Source of the DNA: Hericium rajendrae
Taxonomy: Eukaryota; Basidiomycota; Agaricomycetes; Russulales; Hericiaceae
Reading direction: 5' to 3'
DNA: 64,000 bases
Assembly (NCBI GenBank): GCA_033439255.1
Contig: CM065882.1
Coordinates: 310,001-374,000, forward strand
Made by a program: the position numbers and the translations under genes. The notes beneath the pieces are model-generated. The model was not told the origin of the DNA and searched no databases. It worked only from the letters and a program-made list of their open reading frames with translations. The stretch's first letter is position 1. Every line of letters begins with the position of its first letter. Shown piece by piece: positions 34,311-45,341 of the stretch.

Positions 34311-35710
34311 ATGGCACCCGTGGACTCTCCGAACAACCCGGTCGGCTTTGAACAGCGATACCAAGAGCTGTACCTGCCCCACCCTACACCTTTTTCCCAG
34401 CATGTTAACCTTCGCTTCCAAGTTGTACGGTCGCCCGCCGGGGTCCTAGAGCCTGGGTTTGGTGGTCAAGCTGGACCACAGTTTCTCGACCCGACTGGAT
34501 TAGCCGTGGCTACGCCGTATAACTCACAAGGCATCTATCGCGTTGTGCAGGTTCCCCTTTCATACACCTTTCGACAACTACGCGCTCTCCTACGCTTTCT
34601 CTTCGGCGACGAGCTTCAAAGCGACTTTTCGAAGTCATGGATCAACCCTACATACAATTTCATCGTCCATAAGAGTGTTGTTGTCTACTCCGACGTATAC
34701 CAACCTGGATGTATCGCATACGGGACACCATGCGTCAAGCTATCCAGTGCCATCGAACCCTATCACGAAGCGCTGTATGTTCCACTCGGAGAAGGGTTGC
34801 ATATCATCGACCAAGGCCTTTTCGATAGGGAGCGGGAGAGCAGGAGAGATTGGAGATGTGAGCATGAGGATGATTTCACACTGCGCCATGTATGGCCGCA
34901 AGGCAGGGAGGACATTAGGCATGCCGTGGTATTCGTCAGTCATTATCCCTCTCCTACTCTTTACATGCTGACGTAGAACAACAGGACAACGATCATACAA
35001 CGGTCCACATCACAGTGTCCGCTCACCCCATACCCATTCATCGCGGCTCGGGGAACTGTCCTCATGTTGTGCGGGCATACGGTACCCTACCATCCCATCT
35101 ACCGCCTTGCAGCGAAGTGGACAATACGCGCGTACGCAACGCTCATTTAGGAGAAGTCTTGCAATCTTCGAACACACTGGGCAAAGCAACCGGGCATTCG
35201 CTTGACGTGCATAGGACACGTATTATTCCATCGTCGGCGAAGGTTTCCACTTCCTCCCCTCGCACCCCTATACGCTTCGACCCTAGCGCTCTCCCTCCAC
35301 TCCACTGGCATTCGTTAGGAACCCCTGGATCTTCCACAGGGCAAGCTCATCCCTCTTCGAGGGAACAGTCTGCTCTCAGCACACAATCCTGGAACAAGGA
35401 CGGTGCTTTCCAGCAATTACTTGATAACATCAACAGAGAGATTCAAGTCGCACATCTTTACATCGGGAAGAGACAAGGCCCTTCGAGTTCGCGTTTGCCC
35501 CACACGGGCCGTGCAGCACAACCTATCCAACAGCCCCCTCCAAATCTGATTCGACCTTCATCGCCTTCGTTCGCTTATGGTTTTCCCATCGTCACGCCCC
35601 ATCACCCGCATATCCTCGGACAAGTCAAGGTCGACGAGACGTATCGTCGTATACAGCAGACGATAAACTCGGGTCTGTCAAGGATGGACCATTACCTGAA
35701 CGAGCAGTAG
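34311..35710 (+). CDS. Hypothetical protein, pRiA4b ORF-3-like N-terminal domain (tentative)
   Basis: Two exons from ATG 34311 (MAPVDSPNNPVGFEQRYQEL); an intron of about 50 nt ends at 34985 (AACAACAG) and joins VVF to DNDHTTVHITVSAHPIP. About 450 residues. The N-terminal part holds YRVVQVPLSYTFRQLRALL, then FIVHKSVVVYSDVYQPG and AKLSSAIEPY-like text. That is the pattern of fungal proteins distantly like the plasmid pRiA4b ORF-3 fold (SYTFxxLHxLL, then an HxF/V strand). The second half is Ser/Pro-rich and disordered, with a C-terminal helix (YRRIQQTINSGLSRMDHYLN). No function is known for these fungal forms. Confidence 0.6.
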
Positions 35711-36087
35711 ATGTACAGCCGGCAAAGAGAATGGATATCAGGATGACTGTTACATACGTAGTGGCCTCGCGTGGTGACACTTTCTTTCCAATTGTCGAAG
35801 TACAGATACCAATCAGATGATGTAGATTACTTCAAATAATCTATGATATTCCTCTATCTGCCTTCCATTTTCCAATCCGGCATCCCACATCGAGCGCCAG
35901 AGTATTATAAGACTATGAGCGCGGCACTCAGCATCTTATCGTGTCGTCTGCAACCCGCCTCCAGTTCGTTTCCTCACGGTTGTCCACCTCCCATGGCTGT
36001 GGTCATTGACGGAGAGAGCGTGATCGAGTGTCATACTGATAATTACTCGCTGGTAGGACGCCGTATGCGTATCGCATGGAGCGTGTG
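35711..36087. other. 3' flank, no gene
   Basis: Downstream sequence of the previous gene up to the left inverted repeat. Nothing else seen. Confidence 0.4.
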
Positions 36088-36165
36088 TTGACACTGCGGG
36101 CAACGACCCATGAAACCTAGGGTTTTTCGCTGATTCATGGTTGAATTCCTGGACGAAGGCTTACA
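36088..36165 (+). repeat. Inverted repeat, left arm (78 bp)
   Basis: Starts TTGACACTGC and ends GACGAAGGCTTA. It matches the reverse complement of 42432-42507 at close to 90% by eye. Outermost bases of both arms face outward, so together they look like terminal inverted repeats of a 6.4-kb unit, or two copies of a dispersed repeat. Confidence 0.7.
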
Positions 36166-38357
36166 TAAGGGGGAAATGACCAAAACTGAGATTCATGTAC
36201 AATTCGCACGAAAATGAGGTCTCGAAGGCAGAGAGTGATGTCTTTTGATGCCATAGCTAATGGCAGTCAATATGAATTTAAAATGATACTTCGCGCGACA
36301 TGCAGGTATTACTACGGAAGATCACACAAACTCCAAAGAGGAGATAACATGCAGTGTCATCAGAATGAAATGCGAAAGCACCTTCGAGGTGGGAGTCAGC
36401 ATGAGGAATATTGTCCTATAGAGACATCACTGAAGTAGCATGATCAGTAAGATACGGACAAGATCTGAGAGCAGTCATGCACATTATTTGAGTCAAATCT
36501 GAGATGAGCTCCAATGTAACTCTCTCAGATCGGGGGGGATATTCATTTTCGCCCTTTTGCAGGATGTGCACGCTCAATTGAGACGCATGGCCTCCACGCC
36601 TGCATCAACAATGTGAATGCGGTGAGGCACATAGAAAGACAAGATGAATATACTGCTGCATGGATATGCATGGCCTCCCAGAGCACTTTTTGGATTTCAT
36701 TCGACTCGACACTCGACATCGCAACATTGCAACATGTGCCGTCTCGATTTATAGACTCGAGATATCTGATGTCTGATCACGATATCCCCGCCTAAGATGG
36801 CTGGGTCGCATGCATGTCGAGACGTGTCTTGAGCACCACGCTCCCAATCCCGTCGCTAGCCGTGGACGCATCGTTCATATTTACGCGTGCATATCCTACC
36901 ACTAGATCGGGTACGTATCATCCTAGTTCAGCACCGCCAGATTCTAATGGTGCTATCCAATTGATGACAGCTCATGGATGCAACCTCCTTAGTTGCTGAG
37001 GAATATCAATAAATGCCGCATATGGTTGTAATGTATTGTATATATTTCATGGTATGGTAGATACATCAATCTAAGTTGTAGCTACAAACCTGCCGACTAC
37101 ATTCTTGCGCTCGCACATGGTATCATGCGTACATTCGCAGTGCTCTGAAAGCGCTCGAAATGAAGTACACGCAGCACCCACCACGCATGCAGATCCTACT
37201 GGATCGGATCGGGTGCGGAGATAGTTGGGGATTGTAGTCGTCTGTGGGGAAGGTGCATTGCTCAGACACTCACCCCATCACTGCATCTCGGCATCGAGTG
37301 AGTAGGATCTCCAGTGTCAACGTCAATGTCGCGCTGGCCGGGGAGATGTATCAGCTTTGCTCAGCGCCTGGCCTGTTCACGACTGCTTTGCGTTGACTAC
37401 GATTTACTGTACCTATTGCGAGCCACATGAGGGCGCCGGCGCATTCCGATCGATGCCCATCAGCGTCTACCGTGTTGATCGACATCTTAGACGCTACCAT
37501 CATGCCCCACCGTTTGTGCCTCCCGTCCACTCCTGCCTCTTGTGTAGTTGGTCTGCGTCCTCGTCGCATCCAACTGTAATGCAAGTCGCACACGTCTCCC
37601 GTCCCCCTAGTAGCGCCTCACATGCTGGGCCGACTGCTTGGCGCCACCAGTTGGAGCAGTCCATCATGTAAAATTCAAACTCCGATCTACACCCTGCTAC
37701 TGTGGCAGCTAATATTCTGTCTGTTGGGACAGTCTTCTCCAGCAGACCGTACCACTGGCAGCATCATGCGTTGCGCACAATGGTCCATCTCCCTTTGTCG
37801 AACAAAAGACAGGATCATCCATCGACACCCGATAGGCAGACGTACAAGATCCATCGGAACGTGTTCTTCTCTTTCTCTCTGACGAGCCCGGATGAGAGGG
37901 GGGCTGTCGTACTCGAGAGCCCCCAAGGGATTAGTCTGAAAATGGACATGCATTCCTAGTGGATACATATCCTGGTGATGCTGAGTCTATTTCAATTGAT
38001 GAAGATTGACTTCCTTTCGAGCCGTCCATACAGCCGCCCTGTTATTTTTATAGCAATTATATCCACACGCAAGAGTGGCGGTGGGGGACGGGCTCGTAGA
38101 GTGGTGTCGGGTGTCAAAAAGCCTGAGGTACGATTGATAATCGTAGCGCCGGGGGTTCAATGCACTAATTGGTCGTCTCATAGGGAAATGAGCATGCATA
38201 TTGGTCTCTCAGGACATGCTTTAGAATAGAGTAAAGCAATGCAAACTCAGAATATCAGCATAAAGCATTATGGCTCAAATTACGGATTCCAACACTGGAC
38301 ATAGCTCCGTCTGATGCTGGAAAGTCATTGAGACCGATCTAAAGCCTTTTTAGAGCT
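36166..38357. other. No gene seen inside the repeat-bounded block
   Basis: AT-richer sequence with scattered short frames on both strands and no exon chain I can defend. Confidence 0.4.
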
Positions 38358-38474
38358 CGTCGCTTTTCCTGACCCTCTTGGTTATCACGAGAAAGTCTCG
38401 CGCTAATATTTTGAGTCTTCATTCGTCGTCGTCGCTTCTCCTGACCTTGTGCCACCGTCGCGAGAAAGTCTCGC
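38358..38474. repeat. Paired ~45-bp repeat upstream of HicA-like gene
   Basis: Copies at 38358-38402 and 38430-38474 share CGTCGCTT-TCCTGACC and GAGAAAGTCTCGCG. Each contains the small palindrome CGAGAAAGTCTCG. They sit 90-200 nt before the ATG at 38562, where a tandem regulatory element would be expected. Confidence 0.5.
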
Positions 38475-38561
38475 GAGAACCTTCTGAGTTTGGGCGCTCA
38501 CCAACTCTCTATCCCAACCACCGCCTTTCCAACCACCGTCTGCTTCCTCCCAATTATCGTC

Positions 38562-39111
38562 ATGGCGGAACAAAATCTGACGATTAGCGTCAAGAAGAAA
38601 CACTATGAAGTGAGTGAATATTCGTACCAGTTAGTCTACGACTAATGGGGCTCTCTGCCAGACGTTTATGGCGATTTTCTCTCAAAGACGGCAAGATAAG
38701 AAGTCGATTCGATTCGACGCAGTCACGAAGGTGCATGAACGCTTGTGCTTAGCAGATCCCGTTCGCTTATTGCATTGCACTCATGCGCAGGCCATGGCAG
38801 CGGCGAACTTCAGCGTTGAGCAGGTCGATGGTGCGAGGGTAACGTTCAGGCCGCAGGAGCGTGAAGGCGTGGGGTCCGTGGTCCTTTGGGAAGTAAGTAC
38901 TATGTACAGCTAGTTCTCATTCCTCCATCTCATAATTTGTGCAGAATCACGGCACGGATTCCAGCGACCTCTCTAAGAAACAAATTCTCTAGTAGGTATC
39001 TCACTCGATTTCATGGTCGCTCTACTAACGACTGGGACATCGTGCAGCATCAGAAAGAAGTTGGGTCGCACGTACAATTGGAACGCGGAGACGTTCGCAA
39101 TCGCGTCTTGA
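38562..39111 (+). CDS. Small HicA/YcfA-fold-like protein
   Basis: Five exons give about 110 residues: MAEQNLTISVKKKHYE, TFMAIFSQRRQDKKSIRFD, AMAAANFSVEQVDGARVTF, a fourth exon NHGTDSSDLSKKQILY, and a last exon with KKLGRTYNW and stop at 39111. All four introns are 50-60 nt and keep frame. The pattern (KKSIRFDAVTKAM, a variable strand, then a His in ENHG, then LGRTYNWNAETF) resembles fungal proteins distantly related to bacterial HicA/YcfA, which is a double-stranded-RNA-binding-like fold used as an mRNA interferase. Whether this one has such activity cannot be told. It lies inside the inverted-repeat block. Confidence 0.6.
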
Positions 39112-39657
39112 ATCGTGGAAACTTGTCTAGACGCAGAGCTTCTTGGTTTTGTTACTTGATGTCTTGTTTTCATGCGCATGGTTGATATGTTCTTGCTCAC
39201 CTATTGTGTTACGCTGTCGTAGTAGTATGTTTCTATCCAATGCAGGTTTGCTACCCGTCTGCGAAGCTGGCGTCATCATTATTTGCTATATGGACTGACT
39301 GCGCAGTTAGCTCTCCACGTGCAACGTGTTCGTGCTGGCCCTATGGTACAATTCAACAATCTTACCATAACTCTGGGCGTGCGCGACCTCATGCACCCGC
39401 AGGCAGCCAAAGTCGTCCCGCACGACGGGTGCTCTCTTTCTTCTCGTGTTACGTCCCTCTCACTTCCCCTATAGCTTACTCACACAGTTGTATTCGCAGG
39501 CACGCTATCTCTCATGGCCGACACAAAGCTCCTCCGCGTCCAGCTTCTCAGCAGAACAAGAATGAATTCAGATTAACGAGTGACAGTGTACGTATTCGCA
39601 AATGTGCAAACAATAGTGCTCTCCTACTTACTCAACAATCGCCCCCAATAGCATCAA

Positions 39658-40578
39658 TCACATACAGCATCTGCTGCGGCCTTGAGAACAAGCCCGTCGA
39701 CTCACCGTCATCATATCCGACACCGCTGGACTTGCGTTCCGCAGCCCCTTCGTGTGCTCCCCCGTATCCAGCTGCTCGCCCTCGCGCTTCACACCCTTCA
39801 AGCCCGCGCCCGCCCACTCCGTCCGCCGCGACCCGCGCTCCTCGCCAATGTCCAATTCTGATGCGGCGCCGTTGTCCCCGAGCTCGAGGTAGCACACGCC
39901 ACCCCATGTCTCGTCGTGCCACACATGCGCGCGTCGCGCTCGAGCTTCTCGCCGGGCCAGGGTATCGCCCATTGGTACCTCGACACCAACTCCATGGCCT
40001 GCTTCGCCTTCTACCTCGCCGATGTACCACGCGAACACGCGGAAGCGTGTGCGCTTGTAGCCACGGCGTGACTTCCCGTGGCTGCCGGAATCTCGCGCTG
40101 CATCGGCACGACGTCGACGTCGGATGCAGGCAGACGAGCACTGCGTGTCAGTCCAGCTGCCATGGGCTTGTCTTGTGCGCGGATTGGCGAATACGTTGTA
40201 TGCGCCGGCAAGCGGGAAGTCACGCGGGAAGGACGGCATGCCAGCCTGGAAGGCCTGGTGGATGCGCTTGCACTGGCCGTCGATGCGCCTCATCGGGGAC
40301 GATCAATGTCCAAACATGCAGGGACGTGATGTTTGTGGTGGGTGCGGTGTGGTGCATGCGTGAGTCAAGCAGTCGAGGGGAGCGATGGAGGAGAGCGACC
40401 GCTGGATGAAGATTGCGGAGATGTGGTCGTCGTTGTTCATGAATAGTGCCGTGCACGTACCTGAGCCCGACTCTCGATAACATGATGCGGAATACTTGTG
40501 ACAGTACTTAGGTATCTCGACGACTTGGAGCATTCGAGTTCGACTGAAGATGTGAGATCGGGAACCAAGCATGGACAA
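39658..40578 (-). CDS. Probable hypothetical gene, exons partly resolved
   Basis: Minus-strand coding-like pieces follow each other: MLGSRSHIFSRTRMLQVVEI (near 40578), MNNDDHISAIFIQRSLSSIA, QAGMPSFPRDFPLAGAYNVF (near 40230), and RGYKRTRFRVFAWYIGEVEG to the stop at 39658. The C-terminal part is acidic and Gly-rich. The splice joining the 40300 region was not fixed. No family is recognised. A long plus-strand frame overlaps (39204-40409), but its composition (Pro/Arg/Cys-rich) is typical of an antisense shadow. Confidence 0.42.
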
Positions 40579-40882
40579 ATATCATGCTTTTCAGCATGTC
40601 GTCCTCGCCCTCGTCCTCGTCCTGTAAAGCTCACGGATGGTCAATGTTTCAGATGTTTCAATGCTTCAATAGGTTCGGATCTATATATTCATCATTCATC
40701 TGAGAGCTAATGGCATTTATCATAAACAGTCCGCACACGAAGTTACGAGCAGGATACCTCGCCTTCCCAGCACATCTAGACTGGTGACCGAGTCTCTAGT
40801 ACACAACGAGAGGGGGACAGGTTGTGTATAGCATTCATCTGTGCTGGTTCGTGCATTATATCTTTCACCCACTAGCTCGGGC

Positions 40883-42230
40883 ATGTTTCCTCTCAGCTTA
40901 TTCGGCATCCTCTCTGTTCAGATCCAACTTCTTGCTCGTGGGCCGCTGGAAGCGAAGTACCAGGTCACCGACATGTCCGGCCAGATCTTCGCCTCAGTGA
41001 GCCAGAGCATGTACGACCAGTCCGCCTTCTGTGCTGACAATGTCAACAGCCAGGTCGACGCCATCCAGACCCAGATCAACGACGGCTTCTTCGGATGGGT
41101 CATACAGACTTCGACGACGCTGAACAATGCTGTCAACACGTTCTATACCGACGTTCAGGATTCGTAAACTCTGTCTTCGGCAGCACGATCCTCGAGCAGC
41201 CCGCGGAGGAGTTCATTCAGTGTTTCATCAGCTCGAAGGTCGATGCCATCGAGGAGTCACCCTGCACGACAACCTCCACGTAACATGCCGCGGGCGAACG
41301 AGGGCGCGCTCATGCTCTCACCTGCGCAGGTCAATGAGGCGACGCAGCCGATCGCGGCAAGGGGAGCAACGGCCCTGGGGTCATTGAGCGTCTCGTCGAC
41401 ACGGATATGCAGCAGCTTGAAGAAGGAGCACACCATGTTCGCAGTATTCCTCGGCCTATGGGATCTCGTCGTGCCGTTCCGCGAGACGGAGAAGGGCAGT
41501 CAGGGTGAGGGCACTGGGGACGGACGGGTGCAACTGCGCTCGGTCCCATCTATGGCGACGGAGAACGACCGCGCGGGTGAGAACCATCTCCACCCGTTGG
41601 CTGCAATGTTGACCCATCTGGGGCAGAGCTTTGACAGATTCTTTGACCGCGTGTCACCCATGCACGAGGCCCCCGCCTCACCCAGCGAAAGCCAGTTTCG
41701 CGCTCTCAGCCGACGGTTTACTTCCCGTGCCCGACCACCCGCCAGTGATTCTGAGAAGCTGACCCCCGGCGAGACGTAGGTGCACGAGGAGCCCAAAGAC
41801 CCGGGCTGGTGGAAGCCTTGGTAAGCCTCTGGAAAGCCTCCTCGTCCGGTGTCTCGCCCTACGCCACGCCGCCCTTGCGCTCCTTGTGCTGCGCACACAA
41901 GCCCAACCTGACTATTCCGACCCCGCGCGCCTCCATTATCCATGACTCGGACCTCCCTGTCATTGAGCACCCGTCCCCGATGAACGCACTCCCCCCCACC
42001 CACCACCACAGATGCGGACGTGCACCCCCGTGTCCGTGTGGAGCGTCTCGCCGCCCGCCTCACACCGTCCTGCGGATCCGCCTGGCCTCCCGCCGTACAC
42101 GAACCCGTTCCGCATGCCGTTCGACGACGAAGTGGGCGTGCGCAATGCTGACCCCGCGATCCCGCAGTCCACGCCGCGCTTCAAGTGGTACGAGGACCCT
42201 TTTGAGCAGCACTCGGGCATCGCGCTATAG
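40883..42230 (+). pseudogene. PRM1: PRM1 pseudogene, C-terminal half only
   Basis: Prm1 is the plasma-membrane protein that helps cell fusion at mating. Recognisable pieces: LLARGPLEAKYQVTDMSGQI, INDGFFGWVIQTSTTLNNAV, then after a 1-nt loss at about 41160 VNSVFGSTILEQPAEEF and CFISSKVDAIEE. A further shift gives LHDNLHVT and then the frame for LMLSPAQVNEATQPIAARG, then LKKEHTMFAVFLGLWDLV. The C-terminal tail continues to PRFKWYEDPFEQHSGIAL at 42230. The N-terminal half and the last TM helix are missing, and at least three frame changes are needed. This is a dead partial copy; a functional PRM1 should be elsewhere. Confidence 0.78.
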
Positions 42231-42431
42231 GGCTGTTGGCGCCCGTAGTTAGGAGTCAGGATTCCGCACGATACGCTGTATCTTTACTTACCGTTTACGA
42301 CCACTGATGTTCGGACTGTATGTAGCGTCCACTCTTTCGCTCGCTTAGTTGCTTGCATTTGTACACTACGGGAGTATTGCTTGCTGTGGTCATAATAAGA
42401 TTACTCGACATGAGTGTCTTAACATTCCAAA

Positions 42432-42507
42432 TAAGGCTTCGTCCAGGAATTCAACCATAAATCAGCCATAAACCCTAGATTTCATGGGTCCTTGCCTGCA
42501 GTGTGAA
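42432..42507 (-). repeat. Inverted repeat, right arm (76 bp)
   Basis: Reverse complement of 36088-36165 with a handful of mismatches. It lies about 200 bp after the PRM1 pseudogene. Confidence 0.7.
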
Positions 42508-43629
42508 CAGATCGGAAATCTACAGATCTGAGATCTACCCGGTCATCGGAAAGCGGATCAAATCATCGGAAGCAATCGCGAGGGCTCCGAGTGCGTGGTT
42601 TTCCGTTTCGCATCATCGGAACACGTTCTCCAGCCCCAAATCACCTCGCCGGAACATGTTCTATATCCCGATACTGTGATCCCTTTGCTACTATGGCTGT
42701 TCACAGGCTCTATCAACAATGGTTGGTACCTTGTCGTTAAGCCCTCAGCATGCACGCGCTGCAGACACAGGTTGAACAAGGTGCGTCCTGTGCGCATCTT
42801 TAGGCTTCGCAACTGCACACATCCGTCGCCTAGCAAGACACCAAACAGCGCGACAGATTGTGCTGTGCTGCGATACATCATCAAACCATGTGAGTCCATT
42901 CTGTTCCTTCATAAAGCTGCTGTCAACGCTTCGTCATCTGCTTAATGCAACGCGGGCCCAACATGCCACCCAATACCCACGAAACTCGAAGCACGACCAC
43001 TATGTCCCTGTTTACGAGAACAAATCGTGCCCACATCTTTCGACACTCGACTCACGCAACAGTTGTGGTACGTGTTTACACTGCTACTTTGTCGTCCGTC
43101 ACACGGATGGATGTCTTTCTTCCATACAGATCCTCGAAGATCATTTTCTTTGCATCTGTACTCGCGAATATCAAAGCCGCGGGAGTATTTTATGGCACGT
43201 CCTGATCATCGTCCCTGCTTAGCAAGTATAGGAATGAGATGGTAATCGGCCGGCGTGGGTGGATGTATAACCGACACCCTGAAAAGGTCAAGCATCTTGT
43301 AAGTCGGTTTTCATATCATACAGAGTTCCCTCTCACAATACCTTGCATAGCTTTATCTCATATACCTACTTTGTAACACGTCGAATATACATATGCACAC
43401 TTGGCTAGTGTTCAGTTGTTTACTTTGACGTCAGCTGAGTAATATTACTAGTCTACACACATTCCAGTGCCTTGGCCAGTGATGCGCGCCTATCCGCCAA
43501 TTACCAGGGCCTTCATTACCTGGTAGAATAATATGCTCAAAACGTGTTTTCAATGCGTGGATCACTTACTCTACAACCACATTGTATCACCCAACCGTGT
43601 TGACGCACTTCAACCTCTGTCTACATATC
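42508..43629. other. No gene supported
   Basis: Frames of 70-120 codons occur on both strands, but none has family features or a clean exon chain. It probably includes the promoter of the gene starting at 43630. Confidence 0.35.
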
Positions 43630-43917
43630 ATGCAGCTCGACTTCAATCCTGCCTCTACCGACACTAAACCTGCCACCAACGATGATGCAAGTAAGTACCT
43701 ATTATCTAAATACTCAGTATATCAGAATTTAATTCAATTTAACACTACAGAACTGCTCATCGACCGGGACTATACCCCTCTCAAACCAAACTCCAAGTAC
43801 CTGAATATTCCATGCCATCTTATTACCAACATCTATGGTACTTGGATCGCAAGTGTACCGTTCTCATGCCCGCTTATCCATGGCATGCACGTCCAGCCCA
43901 TTGTTGAGAGCTGCACA

Positions 43918-44091
43918 TGTTGAATACTGCGCGAGAACCAGGGAGCAGAATAGAGAATGAACGAATAGATTGCGTTTAGCTGAGCTCTTGTAAACGCATG
44001 AGGAAAAGAACTAAGAACACGAACGGTAGAATAGCTATGTGCTGACTAATCATAACTTGTACCTACACCGACTGCCCAATACCTTCCAACA
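43918..44091 (-). repeat. LTR, left copy (3' LTR of the element)
   Basis: 174 bp, identical by eye to 44820-44993. Identity implies a very recent insertion. Confidence 0.9.
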
Positions 44092-44819
44092 CTCCCCCTC
44101 AGTCAAAGGAGGTACAAGGACAATGGGACCAGAACATGTAGAGTAGAAGTCCATACTGTAGTACAGTAGAATTCCTCAACAAAAAAGTTGCTCCCCCTCA
44201 ATCCTGACATCGGGTGAGATGCTGCCTTGCGAACCGGCGGACTTGAGTGTGTGTGGTGCACGAACTTGCACAGCCGTCGACCAGGCCATCGCACGATGCC
44301 TCCGATAGGGCTCTCAGCCGCTACAGAGGACTTCTTGCCTCCAGATGAGGCTCCCGACCCCTCCAGAGGACTTCCCAATCCCTCGAGCAGCCTGCGTGGT
44401 GCACTCACTGGCAGAATCCCTCCCCAGACGTGCCGCTCCCACTGCTCCTGCCGTCGCCTGCCCACTCTCCGCCGCTACCAGCTTGTGCGCATCTCCCAGT
44501 TCAGCATTCCCTCCGGCGGAGCATCACTCCCCGGCGCACGCGTCCAATCCTCCTAGGGCGGGCCTTATCCCGGCGATCATCGCTCGGGCCTCCGTGGTCT
44601 ACTCCAGGTCCATCGGCGCGCAGCTGCTATAGATCGCAACCATCGGGCGCGGTATGTGGTGCCTCCGGATGGGGAGGTCTTTGCACGTGCCTGCGAGCCT
44701 CCTGCGGGTCTTTGATCATCGTGATCGGGTGCATCGTCGTCTGAATTCGAGAGCAGAACCCGATACAAGTGGTCTGAGACTCGAGCTTTGGTTAGCGGTA
44801 GCTAGCCGTGATGCGTTTA

Positions 44820-44993
44820 TGTTGAATACTGCGCGAGAACCAGGGAGCAGAATAGAGAATGAACGAATAGATTGCGTTTAGCTGAGCTCTTGTAAACGCA
44901 TGAGGAAAAGAACTAAGAACACGAACGGTAGAATAGCTATGTGCTGACTAATCATAACTTGTACCTACACCGACTGCCCAATACCTTCCAACA
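44820..44993 (-). repeat. LTR, right copy (5' LTR of the element)
   Basis: 174 bp, identical by eye to 43918-44091. A primer-binding site next to it was not identified. Confidence 0.9.
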
Positions 44994-45341
44994 GCGCAGT
45001 TGCTGTTCGCGGTCGGATTGTTGGGTCAGTGGGCCGAGGAGGTGGATGGGAGTGTTTCATAGTGGCGAAGGAGGGTGTGATGCAGCCGATGGAGGCTAGG
45101 CATATGGAACTAATGGTTATCTATGGTCCTCCGCATTCTGATCCACATGGCTTTTAAATGCCCATTCATTTGTTATTTCACAACATAGTTTTTACCCAAT
45201 GGATCCATCGTGTATAGAGAATAAGTTCATCTGTTCAGATAGTAGTGTGATGTGCGATACCAATGCATATATAATGTTTGCAAATAATGAGGCAAACAAT
45301 GATTTTGCGCGAACCATATCCACAGCTCTTCATAACTTGCC

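Larger units (their letters stand above)
43918..44993 (-). mobile_element. Short non-autonomous LTR retroelement (TRIM/LARD type, Copia-like ends)
   Basis: Two LTRs of 174 bp enclose only 728 bp with no gag-pol. LTRs begin TG and end CA. The polypurine tract on the minus strand (GACTGAGGGGGAG) abuts the LTR at 43918-44091, so the element points leftward. Flanking 5-mers are GCACA and GCGCA, a target duplication with one difference. The polypurine/TGTTGGAAG junction resembles Copia elements. It must be moved by proteins made elsewhere. Confidence 0.85.
43630..45157 (+). pseudogene. Hypothetical gene split by an LTR element
   Basis: The first exon starts at ATG 43630 (MQLDFNPASTDTKPATNDDA); a 60-nt intron leads to KLLIDRDYTPLKPNSKYLN. 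The frame runs into the LTR element after VESCT. Beyond the element, from 44999, the same frame resumes as VAVRGRIVGSVGRGGGWECF and ends at TAA 45157 (YGPPHSDPHGF). Ignoring the element and one 5-bp duplication, the gene would encode about 137 residues without any other lesion. So the gene was probably intact until a very recent insertion. No family is recognised; Gly-rich centre, no TM helix. Confidence 0.62.

Noticed and set aside
38085-38175. tRNA-like T-arm (GGTTCAATGC)
   Set aside because: No pairing acceptor stem or anticodon arm could be formed around it.
39204-40409. 401-codon plus-strand open frame
   Set aside because: Pro/Arg/Cys-heavy composition and no family features; the opposite strand reads better as protein in several exons, so this looks like an antisense shadow.
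44100-44770. Open frames inside the short LTR element taken as gag
   Set aside because: Low-complexity Ser/Pro/Arg text in several frames and no zinc knuckle, protease or integrase motif.
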